In this document: positions 1 through 7,506 of the stretch, piece by piece
How positions within the stretch are numbered: position 1 is the stretch's first letter
How the letters are laid out: every line of letters starts with the position of its first letter
Assembly (NCBI GenBank): GCA_965232975.1
Contig: CBDDRG010000311.1
Location: 1 to 30,067 of the forward strand
Source: CBDDRG01 sp965232975
GTDB taxonomy: Bacteria > Pseudomonadota > Gammaproteobacteria > Pseudomonadales > Porticoccaceae
Direction: 5' to 3'
Length of the DNA stretch: 30,067 bases
Notes under the pieces: generated by a model
Told to the model about the DNA's origin: nothing
The model's input: the letters and a program-made list of their open reading frames with translations, nothing else
The model's database searches: none
Position numbers and translations under genes: made by a program

Positions 1-34
1 TCATCACGTAGAGAGTGTTTTGCAAGGTGTACAC
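1..34 (-). CDS. cas1: Cas1 (type I-C), N-terminal 11 codons only
   Basis: A GTG start at 32-34 reads leftward off the window edge and translates as M-Y-T-L-Q-N-T-L-Y-V-M, the typical N-terminus of type I-C Cas1 integrase, where an NTLYV motif follows the start. An AGAGG ribosome-binding site precedes the GTG. It lies 8 bp after the cas4 stop, in the usual I-C order cas4-cas1-cas2. Cas1 is the metal-dependent integrase that, with Cas2, inserts new spacers. The catalytic residues are outside the window, so only the start can be vouched for. Confidence 0.8.
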   Translation of the reverse strand, partial: MYTLQNTLYVM

Positions 35-303
35 GGCGGCCTCTAAGAAACGTCCGTGGTACGGAACAGTTCAGCGATGAGCGCTGCCTGCACGCCCTTT
101 GCCGCCAGCGCCGCCGGTTCGCAAATTTCGTTCAGCGAGCACTCCCGGCAGCGGGCATCGTTTACCGGCGGCGGCAATCGGCCACTGGCAAGCATGGCGC
201 GGATGGCGTCGGCTGTTTGAATCACCAAGTGGCGCAGTTCGGGCGTGATGGTGACCTCGCGCCGCCGCCGGCTGCTGGCGTGATAAATGGCGCCGTGGGT
301 CAC
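1..303. repeat. Left arm of terminal inverted repeat (cas4 3' half + cas1 start)
   Basis: The reverse complement of this segment matches 29765-30067 with only five mismatches (at 142, 145, 163, 169 and 265 in left coordinates). Positions 1-141 are an exact match to the last 141 bases of the window. All five differences are synonymous third-codon changes in cas4. Inward of about 304 the identity falls quickly, with eight differences in 301-360. The repeat therefore starts inside cas4 and runs outward through the cas1 start codon to the window edge, and presumably beyond it. Confidence 0.95.
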
Positions 304-669
304 AGGCCGACCGAGCATTTCTTCCAGGCATAACGCCTGGGCAGCGAGTTGGACATCGTCGTGGTTTTTTTGCCGACGTCGACCATGTTTGAACTCCACC
401 GGAAAGATGCGCCCATCGGAGTGAAACTCCACCAGATCCGCCTTCCCAATAAGCCCAAGCCGGTCGGACCACAGCGGCAGGGCACGCTCCACCTTTACGC
501 CCGCCTGCATCTCGTAGCCCGGCGTATCCACCAATCGGTGTACCGCCTGACCACGGGCGGTGTGGATGTTGTCCGCGAAGGCCTGTTCCAGATGAATCAG
601 CCCACACTGGCGCGGGCAGTAGCACCAGTGTTGCAGGGCGGACAGTGGAATGGGGTCTGTGTCGGTCAT
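43..669 (-). CDS. cas4: Cas4 exonuclease of the left type I-C locus
   Basis: A 208-residue protein of the Cas4 family, a RecB-like nuclease with an iron-sulfur cluster that selects and trims prespacers for Cas1-Cas2. The first cluster cysteines are in the YCPRQC segment (C18, C22) and the C-terminal ones in CRECSLNEIC. The nuclease core shows GKADLVEF (Asp), PVEFKHG (E-x-K) and a QLAAQAL helix with the Gln motif. I chose the Met at 669 rather than an upstream in-frame Met because it aligns with the right-hand copy. From about residue 119 to the end the protein is identical to the right-hand Cas4, while the N-terminal part is only about 60% identical, so the gene is a mosaic. It is separated from cas7 and the hicB remnant by an oppositely oriented toxin-antitoxin pair, so it probably needs read-through or its own promoter in the 51-bp gap to that pair. 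Confidence 0.93.
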   Translation of the reverse strand: MTDTDPIPLSALQHWCYCPRQCGLIHLEQAFADNIHTARGQAVHRLVDTPGYEMQAGVKVERALPLWSDRLGLIGKADLVEFHSDGRIFPVEFKHGRRRQKNHDDVQLAAQALCLEEMLGRPVTHGAIYHASSRRRREVTITPELRHLVIQTADAIRAMLASGRLPPPVNDARCRECSLNEICEPAALAAKGVQAALIAELFRTTDVS

Positions 670-720
670 GTTCGCGCTGCTAAGATGGCCACACAATCCA
701 ATCGATGCAGGAGGTGCCCG

Positions 721-987
721 ATGGCGACCAATCTTGAACAGATCGAAACCCTGGCCCTGGCTTTACCCATCAAGGAACGCGGCGAATTGATCCACCGCCT
801 GATCGTCAGCCTGGATGGTGAACCCGAAGATACGCCGGAAGAAATCGCCAAGGCCTGGAATGAGGAAATCGCCCGGCGCGTGGCGGACATGGATGCAGGG
901 CACACTCGTTGGATTCCCGCTGATGAAGTGATGGCCCGTCTCCGCGCAAAAATCAGTGAAGCCAAAGCCAATGCGGGTCAAGCTTAA
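721..987 (+). CDS. Antitoxin, addiction-module component family
   Basis: An 88-residue acidic protein preceded by a strong AGGAGG ribosome-binding site. It resembles the putative addiction module component family (RelB-like antitoxins paired with RelE/ParE toxins): an N-terminal helical segment, an acidic middle, and a C-terminal R-W-I-P-A-D-E-V segment ending in a basic tail. It overlaps the toxin gene by 17 bp, typical of translationally coupled toxin-antitoxin pairs. It starts 51 bp from the divergent cas4 start and runs against the cas operon. Expected role: bind and neutralise the RelE-type toxin and repress its own promoter. The family call rests on size, context and sequence style. Confidence 0.8.
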   Translation: MATNLEQIETLALALPIKERGELIHRLIVSLDGEPEDTPEEIAKAWNEEIARRVADMDAGHTRWIPADEVMARLRAKISEAKANAGQA

Positions 988-1264
988 CAACGAGGCGCAA
1001 GCCGACGCCAGTGCTGCCGTGGATTGGTATATTGGGGAAGGCGCGTTCATTGCGGCAGATGATTTTGCTGATGAGATCGATCAAGCGCTTGACCGCCTGA
1101 GCCAGTTCCCCGAGATGGGTAAGACCGGCGCCCGCAACACTCGGATATTGGCTCTTCACAGTTTTCCTTATTCCTTGATCTACCGGCTGCAAGGCGATGT
1201 AACCCGCATTATTGCCATTGCCCATCACAGTCGCCGACCGGGGTATTGGGTTAATCGGCGGTAA
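971..1264 (+). CDS. RelE/ParE-type toxin
   Basis: A 97-residue protein starting at the ATG at 971 (M-R-V-K-L-N), inside the end of the antitoxin gene. An earlier Met at 956 lacks a ribosome-binding site and lies deeper in the antitoxin. The pattern fits ParE/RelE toxins: an N-terminal strand, an A-A-V-D-W-Y helix, an F-A-D-E-I-D-Q-A helix with a Leu/Phe/Pro turn (R-L-S-Q-F-P-E-M-G), and final strands with Y-S-L-I-Y-R and I-I-A-I-A-H-H-S-R-R-P-G-Y-W. Members either cleave mRNA on the ribosome or poison gyrase; the sequence does not decide which. The gene sits tail to tail with the left hicB remnant, 25 bp away, in the place hicA occupies in the right locus. Confidence 0.82.
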   Translation: MRVKLNNEAQADASAAVDWYIGEGAFIAADDFADEIDQALDRLSQFPEMGKTGARNTRILALHSFPYSLIYRLQGDVTRIIAIAHHSRRPGYWVNRR

Positions 1265-1289
1265 AACCTTTTCCATCTGGTAGTACTCG

Positions 1290-1481
1290 TCACGCTGTCA
1301 GCCCGTCCAGGTGGATCAGTATTGGTTTGTCAGCTTTATCAAAGTGGCACTGCACCGCGTCTCGCAAGCGCTCCCATAACATCGGCAAGTCGTCAGCTTC
1401 GGTCAAGATGTCGGCGCCGACGGCGCGGGCGGTATAACCGCCATCCCGCGCTTGTTCGACGATGAAGTGGATTTCAGTCAT
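1290..1481 (-). CDS. HicB-like antitoxin, C-terminus altered, orphan
   Basis: A 63-residue HicB-type protein starting M-T-E-I-H-F at 1481 (the in-frame Met at 1502 overlaps cas7). It matches the right-locus HicB along its length (GGYTARAVGADILTEADDLP against GGYIARAVGVDIFTEADDLP) until the last six or so residues. There the right copy continues with I-S-R-E-E-V-I-A-A while this one ends L-D-G-L-T-A. No hicA follows. The reading frame ends within 26 bp of the opposing RelE-type gene, so the C-terminus was probably rewritten by the insertion that replaced hicA. It lies 11 bp after cas7 in the operon. Whether it still functions without its toxin is unknown. Proteins of this family are sometimes mislabelled as 2-oxoisovalerate dehydrogenase. 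Confidence 0.75.
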   Translation of the reverse strand: MTEIHFIVEQARDGGYTARAVGADILTEADDLPMLWERLRDAVQCHFDKADKPILIHLDGLTA

Positions 1482-1492
1482 GGGAAGCCCCC

Positions 1493-2608
1493 CTATGCGC
1501 AAAGGATGTTCAATTCGACTCCAGGAAATCCGGGCAATGGCCCCGCCGATGGAGCTTTGACTTGATAGTCGGTGAAGTCACGCGGAGGCTTGGTTCTGTC
1601 CCTCAGTTCGGGTTGGATCAGATCAAAGAGCTTGTGGGCGGGCGCATTGCCCAAGCTGCCTTCGTGCTTGAACACGTAAAGCCCGCGCGTCGCCATTTCG
1701 CCCCGAGCGGCGGAATGGTCGTGTTCAAACATGTTTTTTAGTGCCTCCCAGAACAGGTTCAGGTCGTTATCATCAAATTTCGTCTGGCCAGCCAAGTGCG
1801 CCGAGATAAAGCCGTGGGCGCGATACAAACCATAAGGCACGGTAAATTTGCGGCCCATGGTGCGGTTGTCGCCACCCTGTTTTTCCGCTTCCGCCTCGGT
1901 AGCCACCGCGCAACGGGTGATGGAATGCTCCAAGGTGACAATGGGGTCGATGGAACGAGCAAAGGTGATTTGCACAGGGCCACGCACCTGACCGCAGTTC
2001 GGCGCCGTCTTCAGTGACAGGACAGCGCCGAAGGTGCGGATGTCGTAGAAGTCCTGGCACATTTGGACGCGCCCTTTCTCCGACTCTTCCTGTTTTGGCT
2101 TGCGCGCGGTGACATTCTTGAGCGCTTTGCTGATGAAGTCTTTCAATAGCTTGGCGGGGTTAGTGTCTTTCAGCCATTTCTGGGCTTCTTTCTTGTCCAG
2201 TGTGGCGCCCGACAACTTGAGGATGGAGCGCCCCTCTTCGTCGGTGTCGATTTCCATGCCTTCTGGCAGGATCAGTGCTTCAAACTGTTTGGCTAAATCA
2301 TCCGGAATCAGTTCGGTGGCGTCTTGACCCAAGCTGATACCAAGTTTTTCAAATGCGGCGAAGTGGGCACGTCCCAACACCGCTTTCTCTTTGACGTAGA
2401 TGTCGTAACCGGCGTCATAAGTGCCGTCCTTGCATTTGGTAATGCCGACAAAGTTTCTGATCTTCCGCTTGATAGACACATCGGTGATCAAGCCTTGCCC
2501 AGTCTCGGTATCCAGGCGCGGCAGATTGCCAGCATCCGGGTCGCCATTCGGATTGCCGTCCTTCACGTCAAATAGCAGGACAAAGTCATAACGGTTCTGG
2601 ATGCTCAT
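1493..2608 (-). CDS. cas7: Cas7c (Csd2) Cascade backbone subunit, left locus
   Basis: A 371-residue type I-C Cas7 protein, the subunit that polymerises along the crRNA to form the Cascade backbone. Family signatures are the N-terminal M-S-I-Q-N-R-Y-D-F with FDVKDGNPNGDPDAGNLPR, then YDIRTFGAVLS and GQVRGPVQITFARSIDPI, TMGRKFTVPYGLYRAHGFIS, and a C-terminal P-G-V-E-L-N. The ATGA overlap with the cas8c stop (2605-2608) supports the start. Compared with the right-locus copy (333 aa) it carries an extra stretch of roughly 40 residues around 100-160, rich in Asp, Glu and Lys. It also differs at many other positions, so the two are separate lineages. Confidence 0.95.
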   Translation of the reverse strand: MSIQNRYDFVLLFDVKDGNPNGDPDAGNLPRLDTETGQGLITDVSIKRKIRNFVGITKCKDGTYDAGYDIYVKEKAVLGRAHFAAFEKLGISLGQDATELIPDDLAKQFEALILPEGMEIDTDEEGRSILKLSGATLDKKEAQKWLKDTNPAKLLKDFISKALKNVTARKPKQEESEKGRVQMCQDFYDIRTFGAVLSLKTAPNCGQVRGPVQITFARSIDPIVTLEHSITRCAVATEAEAEKQGGDNRTMGRKFTVPYGLYRAHGFISAHLAGQTKFDDNDLNLFWEALKNMFEHDHSAARGEMATRGLYVFKHEGSLGNAPAHKLFDLIQPELRDRTKPPRDFTDYQVKAPSAGPLPGFPGVELNILCA

Positions 2609-4425
2609 TGCTCGCTCCCTTCGGTTTCGGATTTGGTAAATAGGTCTTGACGCTGTTGGTAGTAGCCAATGACGAACCGGCCTTGGTCGGCCAAGGACAG
2701 GATTGGGCGGAAGCCCAACGCGCCGTCAATACCATCGTTGCAGATAGTCTGGATCAGTTTGTCCCGTGTGACGTAGAGGCCCGGTTTCTCCTTCCGTAGC
2801 TTGGTCATGTGGTGCTGATTGCGCCGCATGAGAGTGGGAAAGACCGCTGACGGCGTGCTGGAGGCGGAGCCGAAATAGCTGTCCCGAATGGTGGTGTTGA
2901 GGTGGGAGTTGGCTTCGCCCTGTACTTTTTCCAGCACTGCGAACAGACGCCCCAGCCGGTATCCGCTGTTGATGTTGCTCTCGTCGAGTGACATGGTGAT
3001 CTCCCTTTCCTTATCTGGGTTGGCATTGCGGGTTAAGCGGTTGAGCCACGCCTTGATAAGCGCGGCACGGGCGTAGGTGACATGCTCTTTCTGCCGGCCT
3101 TTTTCATCTTTCTTCGCCTGTTCGGCATGGACGCGGCGTAGCGCAGCCTGCAACAGCGTCTGCGGATAGGGCGCACCATCCAGAATAGCCTTCATGAAAT
3201 CGCCCGCCAGCTTAGGTGGCAACTTGTCGATGTCGCCATGTGGCCGTTCGCGGGTGGGCTGAACCAAACAAGCAAGCAGTGCCTTAAGAGAGAGGAACGG
3301 GCGTTCCACATATTGAGGCCGGACGATTTCCAAATCTTCAAAGTGTTGGCGGATGTGGCCGGCCAGCTCACCCACGGTAGCGACGTACCAGAAACGAACG
3401 GCGATGCGGGCAGCGTTGGGGGCAAGCCCCAAGACGTAGAAGCGGGAGCCATCATCGTAAATCGCAGGGGTCCCGGCCAAGGGCGCTTCAAACAGTTCTT
3501 TGACGGCGTTCGTCCCCTGATCTGGATTGTCCTGTGGTGGCTCATCGAAAAACTGTGCGAGCAACGACTCCATCCGGCTGTCTGCCGCTGCCCAGAATAC
3601 GGTGGAGGCATCGCCGACCTGGAGACGCTGTTTCGAGGCCAGCAAGTGATTGAGTGATGTGGTGTAGGAAAAGGCGGCTCGCTTTCCAACGGGGGCGTTG
3701 CTTCCTTTGTCTTTGCCGTAGGAATCAAGACCCATGTTTTCCTGAAACGAAACCAGATACTTGCGCGCCGGGGAGCCGGGTTTGTCTGTGATGCCTTCAA
3801 GTGAATTGTGCAAACGTGCAATTTCCTCGCAGTCACCGCTAATCAGGCAGGTACCAGTTTGTTCCTTGGGGTCGCGTTTGAGGCCGACTAGGCTACGGAC
3901 TGCGGGCCGATGACAAACCAAAGATTCTAAGTCCTCGGAAAACCGGAATGCGACTGCTCCGCCGTTATCCAACGCTCTGCGGATTTCGGGTTTCTGAAGA
4001 TCGGGCTTGTCCAGTAACTGCTCCAACTGGATCGGGTAGCGCGCAATTCGGACGAGGAACCGCCGCAGGCCCAAAATCGCCGGGTCGTCGGTCTTGCCAC
4101 GAAACCAATCGCGAAGCTCCATGCGGAAATGCCACGCTTTACGCTTGCCGTTCTTGCCATAGCCCAGAGCAAAGGAGATATTGTCCCAAAGCAGATTGGG
4201 GTCACTTCCAGCCATGCTGTGCTTCAGCGCTTGGGGGCCGATAGCGGGAACCTCATACGTTTTTCCAACCCAGTTCCTTCCGGCCCTCTCGATCATCGGA
4301 TTCAGTGCCGAACAGTTTCCCTGTGCGTCCACAACTGCGACAAAGTCGATTTCTTTTTCCATCCACCCTTCACGGGGTAGCCCAGGTTTGCGTTGGTAAT
4401 ACTCGTAAAGTGCCTGAAGGATCAT
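2605..4425 (-). CDS. cas8c: Cas8c (Csd1) large Cascade subunit, left locus
   Basis: A 606-residue Cas8c/Csd1 protein, the large subunit of type I-C Cascade that recognises the PAM and recruits Cas3; in I-C systems an internal start usually also yields the small subunit. Recognisable segments are the N-terminal M-I-L-Q-A-L-Y-E-Y-Y, the central CLISGDCEEIARLHNSLEGI and N-M-G-L-D-S-Y-G-K region with A-F-S-Y-T-T-S-L-N-H-L-L, and the signature YVLGLAPNAARIAVRFW near the middle. The C-terminal part contains LGRLFAVLEKVQGEAN. Start and stop overlap cas5c and cas7c by 4 bp each, showing tight translational coupling. It is only distantly similar to the right-locus Cas8c. Confidence 0.94.
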   Translation of the reverse strand: MILQALYEYYQRKPGLPREGWMEKEIDFVAVVDAQGNCSALNPMIERAGRNWVGKTYEVPAIGPQALKHSMAGSDPNLLWDNISFALGYGKNGKRKAWHFRMELRDWFRGKTDDPAILGLRRFLVRIARYPIQLEQLLDKPDLQKPEIRRALDNGGAVAFRFSEDLESLVCHRPAVRSLVGLKRDPKEQTGTCLISGDCEEIARLHNSLEGITDKPGSPARKYLVSFQENMGLDSYGKDKGSNAPVGKRAAFSYTTSLNHLLASKQRLQVGDASTVFWAAADSRMESLLAQFFDEPPQDNPDQGTNAVKELFEAPLAGTPAIYDDGSRFYVLGLAPNAARIAVRFWYVATVGELAGHIRQHFEDLEIVRPQYVERPFLSLKALLACLVQPTRERPHGDIDKLPPKLAGDFMKAILDGAPYPQTLLQAALRRVHAEQAKKDEKGRQKEHVTYARAALIKAWLNRLTRNANPDKEREITMSLDESNINSGYRLGRLFAVLEKVQGEANSHLNTTIRDSYFGSASSTPSAVFPTLMRRNQHHMTKLRKEKPGLYVTRDKLIQTICNDGIDGALGFRPILSLADQGRFVIGYYQQRQDLFTKSETEGSEQ

Positions 4426-5120
4426 CGCCGCACCTCCACGCCTGTAAGGTCGATGACACCGCTCTTCATCTCCGCCCGAAAGAAGCCGGGCTTCATGGCA
4501 TCAGTGAAGTCAATGTCGTGGAGCATCCAGCCCAGGCTGGGGCTATCCGGAACGGGCGGTTCGGCCAGCGCGGCAGCAGCGGCATCGTCCACCAGTTCGA
4601 AATGGGCAGAGAACTCCCGGCAACCGAGATAAGGTTGCCAGAAGCATTGGCCTTTTGTGGCTCGGCGCTGGAACATGGAGAGATATTTAGCCGGGTGTTC
4701 CGGTTGGCTTTCCTCCGGCTCCGGCGGGAAGCGGCCCCGCAATTCCGGGTAGTGGTGAACATGTTTGGAACCGTCCACGACTTCGAACTGGGCATGAAGG
4801 CGATAGGCCACGTCGCGCAGAAACAGGCCGGCGCGTTGCTGGCGATGTTCCTCAATGTAGAGACCCCGGTCGCCTTGACCGTTGCCCGCCGAGGCTACCT
4901 TGCCAACCTCATTGCGGCGCACCGAGATCCACTTGATGGGCTTGAGAACTTCAATCTTCGTCACCGCCCAGCGTATCTCTGGTTTCCAGAGAATGGCCTC
5001 GAACACGGCGCGGGCTGCGGAAGGTGTGATTACGTCATAGGAGACGCGTTCGACCTTCATCTCCGGTCGGGTGAAGCAGGCGAAATCGCCCCAGACTTTG
5101 AGGCAAAGGGTTTTAGACAT
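4422..5120 (-). CDS. cas5c: Cas5c (Cas5d) crRNA-processing subunit, left locus
   Basis: A 232-residue Cas5 of subtype I-C, the endoribonuclease that cuts pre-crRNA in place of Cas6 and then caps the crRNA 5' end in Cascade. The N-terminus KVWGDFACFTRPEMKVERVS and DVITPSAARAVFEAI are diagnostic, as is the later F-Q-R-R-A-T-K-G-Q-C-F-W-Q-P-Y-L-G-C-R-E-F segment. The start at 5120 overlaps the end of cas3 by 8 bp and sits about 7 nt after an AGGGAG ribosome-binding site; an ATG at 5126 is too close to it. It is shorter than the right-locus Cas5c (256 aa) in the middle, where the right copy has a W-M-D-G-R-E insertion. Confidence 0.95.
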   Translation of the reverse strand: MSKTLCLKVWGDFACFTRPEMKVERVSYDVITPSAARAVFEAILWKPEIRWAVTKIEVLKPIKWISVRRNEVGKVASAGNGQGDRGLYIEEHRQQRAGLFLRDVAYRLHAQFEVVDGSKHVHHYPELRGRFPPEPEESQPEHPAKYLSMFQRRATKGQCFWQPYLGCREFSAHFELVDDAAAAALAEPPVPDSPSLGWMLHDIDFTDAMKPGFFRAEMKSGVIDLTGVEVRR

Positions 5121-7422
5121 CGTCATTCTCCCTGGAAACAATGAGTTTGCTGGGGTCCAGTGCGACATTGTCTGCGCACCCCAGAAAGCCAAAGGCCTCG
5201 TCGTAGAGCAAATCATTGGCTTGGGCGTAGAGACCGGGCAGAACCTCTTCCACGTCGTGCTGTGCGATGAGTCGGTCGAGGCAATTCCGGTGCACGTTGA
5301 CGCAGCAGCGTTGTAGCTTACGCATGATCCAGCGGTTGGGTTTATTTGCTTTTAGTGTGGCCAGCCATTTTTCTGCTTCGCCCCAACACACGATGACCGG
5401 TGCGCCATCGTCAGGGATGAGTTGGAATTTCTCGGCAGCGGTGCGGAAGCTGATTTCCAGACCGTTTCCGGGGGTGAGCAAACCCGCGATGCCTTCCTTA
5501 TCCATACTGTTGATCGCCGCAAACCACAGCCGGAAATAGCGTTCGAACAGGTCTGGCGCCAGCGTCGGGTCAGGGTCAAGCGCCAGCAGTGCGCGGGTGG
5601 CCTGCTCCCCCTTGAGCAGCAACCCCGACGGAGCTGGCTGGGGCGGCACGAAGACATGGACCTCACCTTTCAGTTCTTCTTCTCCCAGCACGAGCCGCCC
5701 TTCCCGGTTACAGCGACCTGCTGCCTGGGCTATGGAATCTATCCCCGCCAGTGCCCGGAACACAACCGGGAAATCCACATCCACTCCGGCTTCGATGAGC
5801 TGGGTGCTGACTACATGGAGCGCGCAGATTGGCTGCCCCGATTTTGCCCGTTTTCGATTGGCTTCCAGCCGGATACGGATTTCCTCGATCCGCTTGGCGC
5901 GATGCGCGCCGCACAGGTCGGTAGAAAGATAGAGAGCGTTTGGTAAGCGTTTCGCCAATTCCCGTGCATGGGTTTTACGGTTGACGATGGTAAGCGTTTG
6001 ATTGTGGCGGGTGATGCGTTCGGCAAGTTCGTCCCAGGTTGTCGGGACACGTGTGTCCGGCCAATGTACTTTGACCCGATCCAATCCTTGGTAAAGATCG
6101 TTGGGGTCTTGCACGTGGGAGCCATCCCGCATAAGTTCGCGTACATCAGGCAAGCCCGCGAAGGGCCGGCCGTTGATCTCACGCGGATGGAAGGCTGGCT
6201 GTGTCGCGGTGCAAAGCACGAAGGTGACGCCGTAGTGTTTGCTCAGTGCGCGGATGGCAGCGAGACAAGGCTCCAGAAACTCGGTCGGCAGGAGTTGTGC
6301 CTCGTCCAGAATGACCACCGAGTCCACCAGGTTGTGCAGCTTGCGGCAGCGAGATGTGCGTGCCGCGAACAGGGATTCGAACAACTGCACGTTGGTGGTG
6401 ACGATGAGCGGCGCGTCCCAGTTTTCCGATGCTAACCGGCTGCGGGCAGACTCCTTGTCTGGGTCGAGGTTGCTGTGATGTTCGACTACATCTGCATCGA
6501 AGATGCTCCTGAACACGTCTGCTGTCTGTTCGATGATGGACAGGTACGGGATAGCGTAGATCACCCGCCTCTTCTTGTATTTCTTCGCGTGGTGCAGGGC
6601 GAAAGCCAGCGATGAAAGGGTCTTGCCGCCGCCAGTGGGTACCGTGAGTGAATACAGACCATTGCCACGTTCTTCATCTGCGCGCTCGATGCACTGGTTC
6701 AGAACATCCGCGCGGATTCGATTGACGGCTGTTGGAACAGCGTCAGCAGCGAGCCGTTCCATGTGGGAGGTGAAACGCGCGAGCAGATTATCGATGTTCG
6801 GATAGGCAGCGCGTGTATTCGCTTTGTCCGAGTCCATATAGTTCTCTGTGTCGATGAAGTCTGCGTCCACCAAGCTGGAAAACAACATACGCAGCCATAG
6901 ATGCAGATCAATCGCACCACCCTTCGGGCGGCTATCGGGGCGCTGTCCGCGCAGGATGGATTGGAGTGGTTGTTGATCCAAGGCTTCCTTAAGAAGGTTT
7001 TTCTTGCGCGCATCTTCTAATCGCTGGAATAGACATGAATTATCACCATTCCAGTCCGGCAGCCCAGCGTGATGACCGGCAATGAGATAGGCGAGTATTC
7101 TGCCCGCCCCCTCGCCCAATTCATCCACGGCATGAACGGCCCCCGCCGTGGAGTGATCCACTCGCCCCGCACCCTCGATGTGAGCGTTTTCCTTCTCAAA
7201 CCCACTTTTTTTGCGGATGTAGTCCTGGAATGCCGGCCGGTATTTTCCTAGGTCATGCCATAAACCGGCCAGCCGCGCCCAATCGTTACCACCAAAATTC
7301 TGCGCGTTGTTAGCCGCCAACACCGCCACGCTGGCAAGGTGATCAGCCAAGCCATGGGGGTCGCGCCAGCTTCCATCGGCGTTCTGAGCAGCGTGAGCAA
7401 TGTACACTCGATTCAACTTCAT
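5113..7422 (-). CDS. cas3: Cas3 HD nuclease-helicase, left locus
   Basis: A 769-residue Cas3, the helicase-nuclease that degrades target DNA after Cascade binding. The N-terminal HD domain shows H28 (LADHL), WHDLGK (H56, D57), H90 and GHH (117-118). The superfamily 2 helicase core shows Walker A VPTGGGKT (261-268), DEAQ (373-376), CTATQPAF (404-411) and the motif VI segment QAAGRCNREGRL (566-577). I start it at 7422 (M-K-L-N-R-V-Y-I-A-H), which has a GGAG upstream. An in-frame ATG at 7479 would place its N-terminus inside the conserved operator palindrome. It is first gene of the left operon, with the WYL regulator immediately upstream on the same strand. Confidence 0.96.
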   Translation of the reverse strand: MKLNRVYIAHAAQNADGSWRDPHGLADHLASVAVLAANNAQNFGGNDWARLAGLWHDLGKYRPAFQDYIRKKSGFEKENAHIEGAGRVDHSTAGAVHAVDELGEGAGRILAYLIAGHHAGLPDWNGDNSCLFQRLEDARKKNLLKEALDQQPLQSILRGQRPDSRPKGGAIDLHLWLRMLFSSLVDADFIDTENYMDSDKANTRAAYPNIDNLLARFTSHMERLAADAVPTAVNRIRADVLNQCIERADEERGNGLYSLTVPTGGGKTLSSLAFALHHAKKYKKRRVIYAIPYLSIIEQTADVFRSIFDADVVEHHSNLDPDKESARSRLASENWDAPLIVTTNVQLFESLFAARTSRCRKLHNLVDSVVILDEAQLLPTEFLEPCLAAIRALSKHYGVTFVLCTATQPAFHPREINGRPFAGLPDVRELMRDGSHVQDPNDLYQGLDRVKVHWPDTRVPTTWDELAERITRHNQTLTIVNRKTHARELAKRLPNALYLSTDLCGAHRAKRIEEIRIRLEANRKRAKSGQPICALHVVSTQLIEAGVDVDFPVVFRALAGIDSIAQAAGRCNREGRLVLGEEELKGEVHVFVPPQPAPSGLLLKGEQATRALLALDPDPTLAPDLFERYFRLWFAAINSMDKEGIAGLLTPGNGLEISFRTAAEKFQLIPDDGAPVIVCWGEAEKWLATLKANKPNRWIMRKLQRCCVNVHRNCLDRLIAQHDVEEVLPGLYAQANDLLYDEAFGFLGCADNVALDPSKLIVSRENDDV

Positions 7423-7468
7423 CTGTCGTCGCACTCCGATATACGAGACGCATTCGTTATACCTCAGT

Positions 7469-7493
7469 GGTTTGTTCAAAACGCGAGCAAACC
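7469..7493. promoter_or_regulatory. Palindromic operator upstream of left cas3
   Basis: Reading the plus strand: GGTTTGTTCA, a 5-nt spacer AAACG, then CGAGCAAACC. The right arm matches the reverse complement of the left arm at 8 of 10 positions. The same left arm, same spacer length and a perfect right arm occur upstream of the right cas3 at 22875-22899. On the cas3 strand a TATAAC hexamer lies 7 bp downstream of the palindrome, so a bound protein would probably cover the core promoter. It lies 46 bp from the cas3 start and 14 bp from the WYL stop codon. Confidence 0.7.
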
Positions 7494-7506
7494 CATCTGT
7501 CTTTCT

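Noticed and set aside
4305..5144. 279-codon plus-strand frame across left cas5c/cas8c
   Set aside because: It is antisense to well-supported cas genes and has no domain signature.
7423..7479. N-terminal extension of left Cas3 to the ATG at 7479
   Set aside because: The extra 19 residues have no counterpart in the family, and the codons would run through the operator and -10 region.
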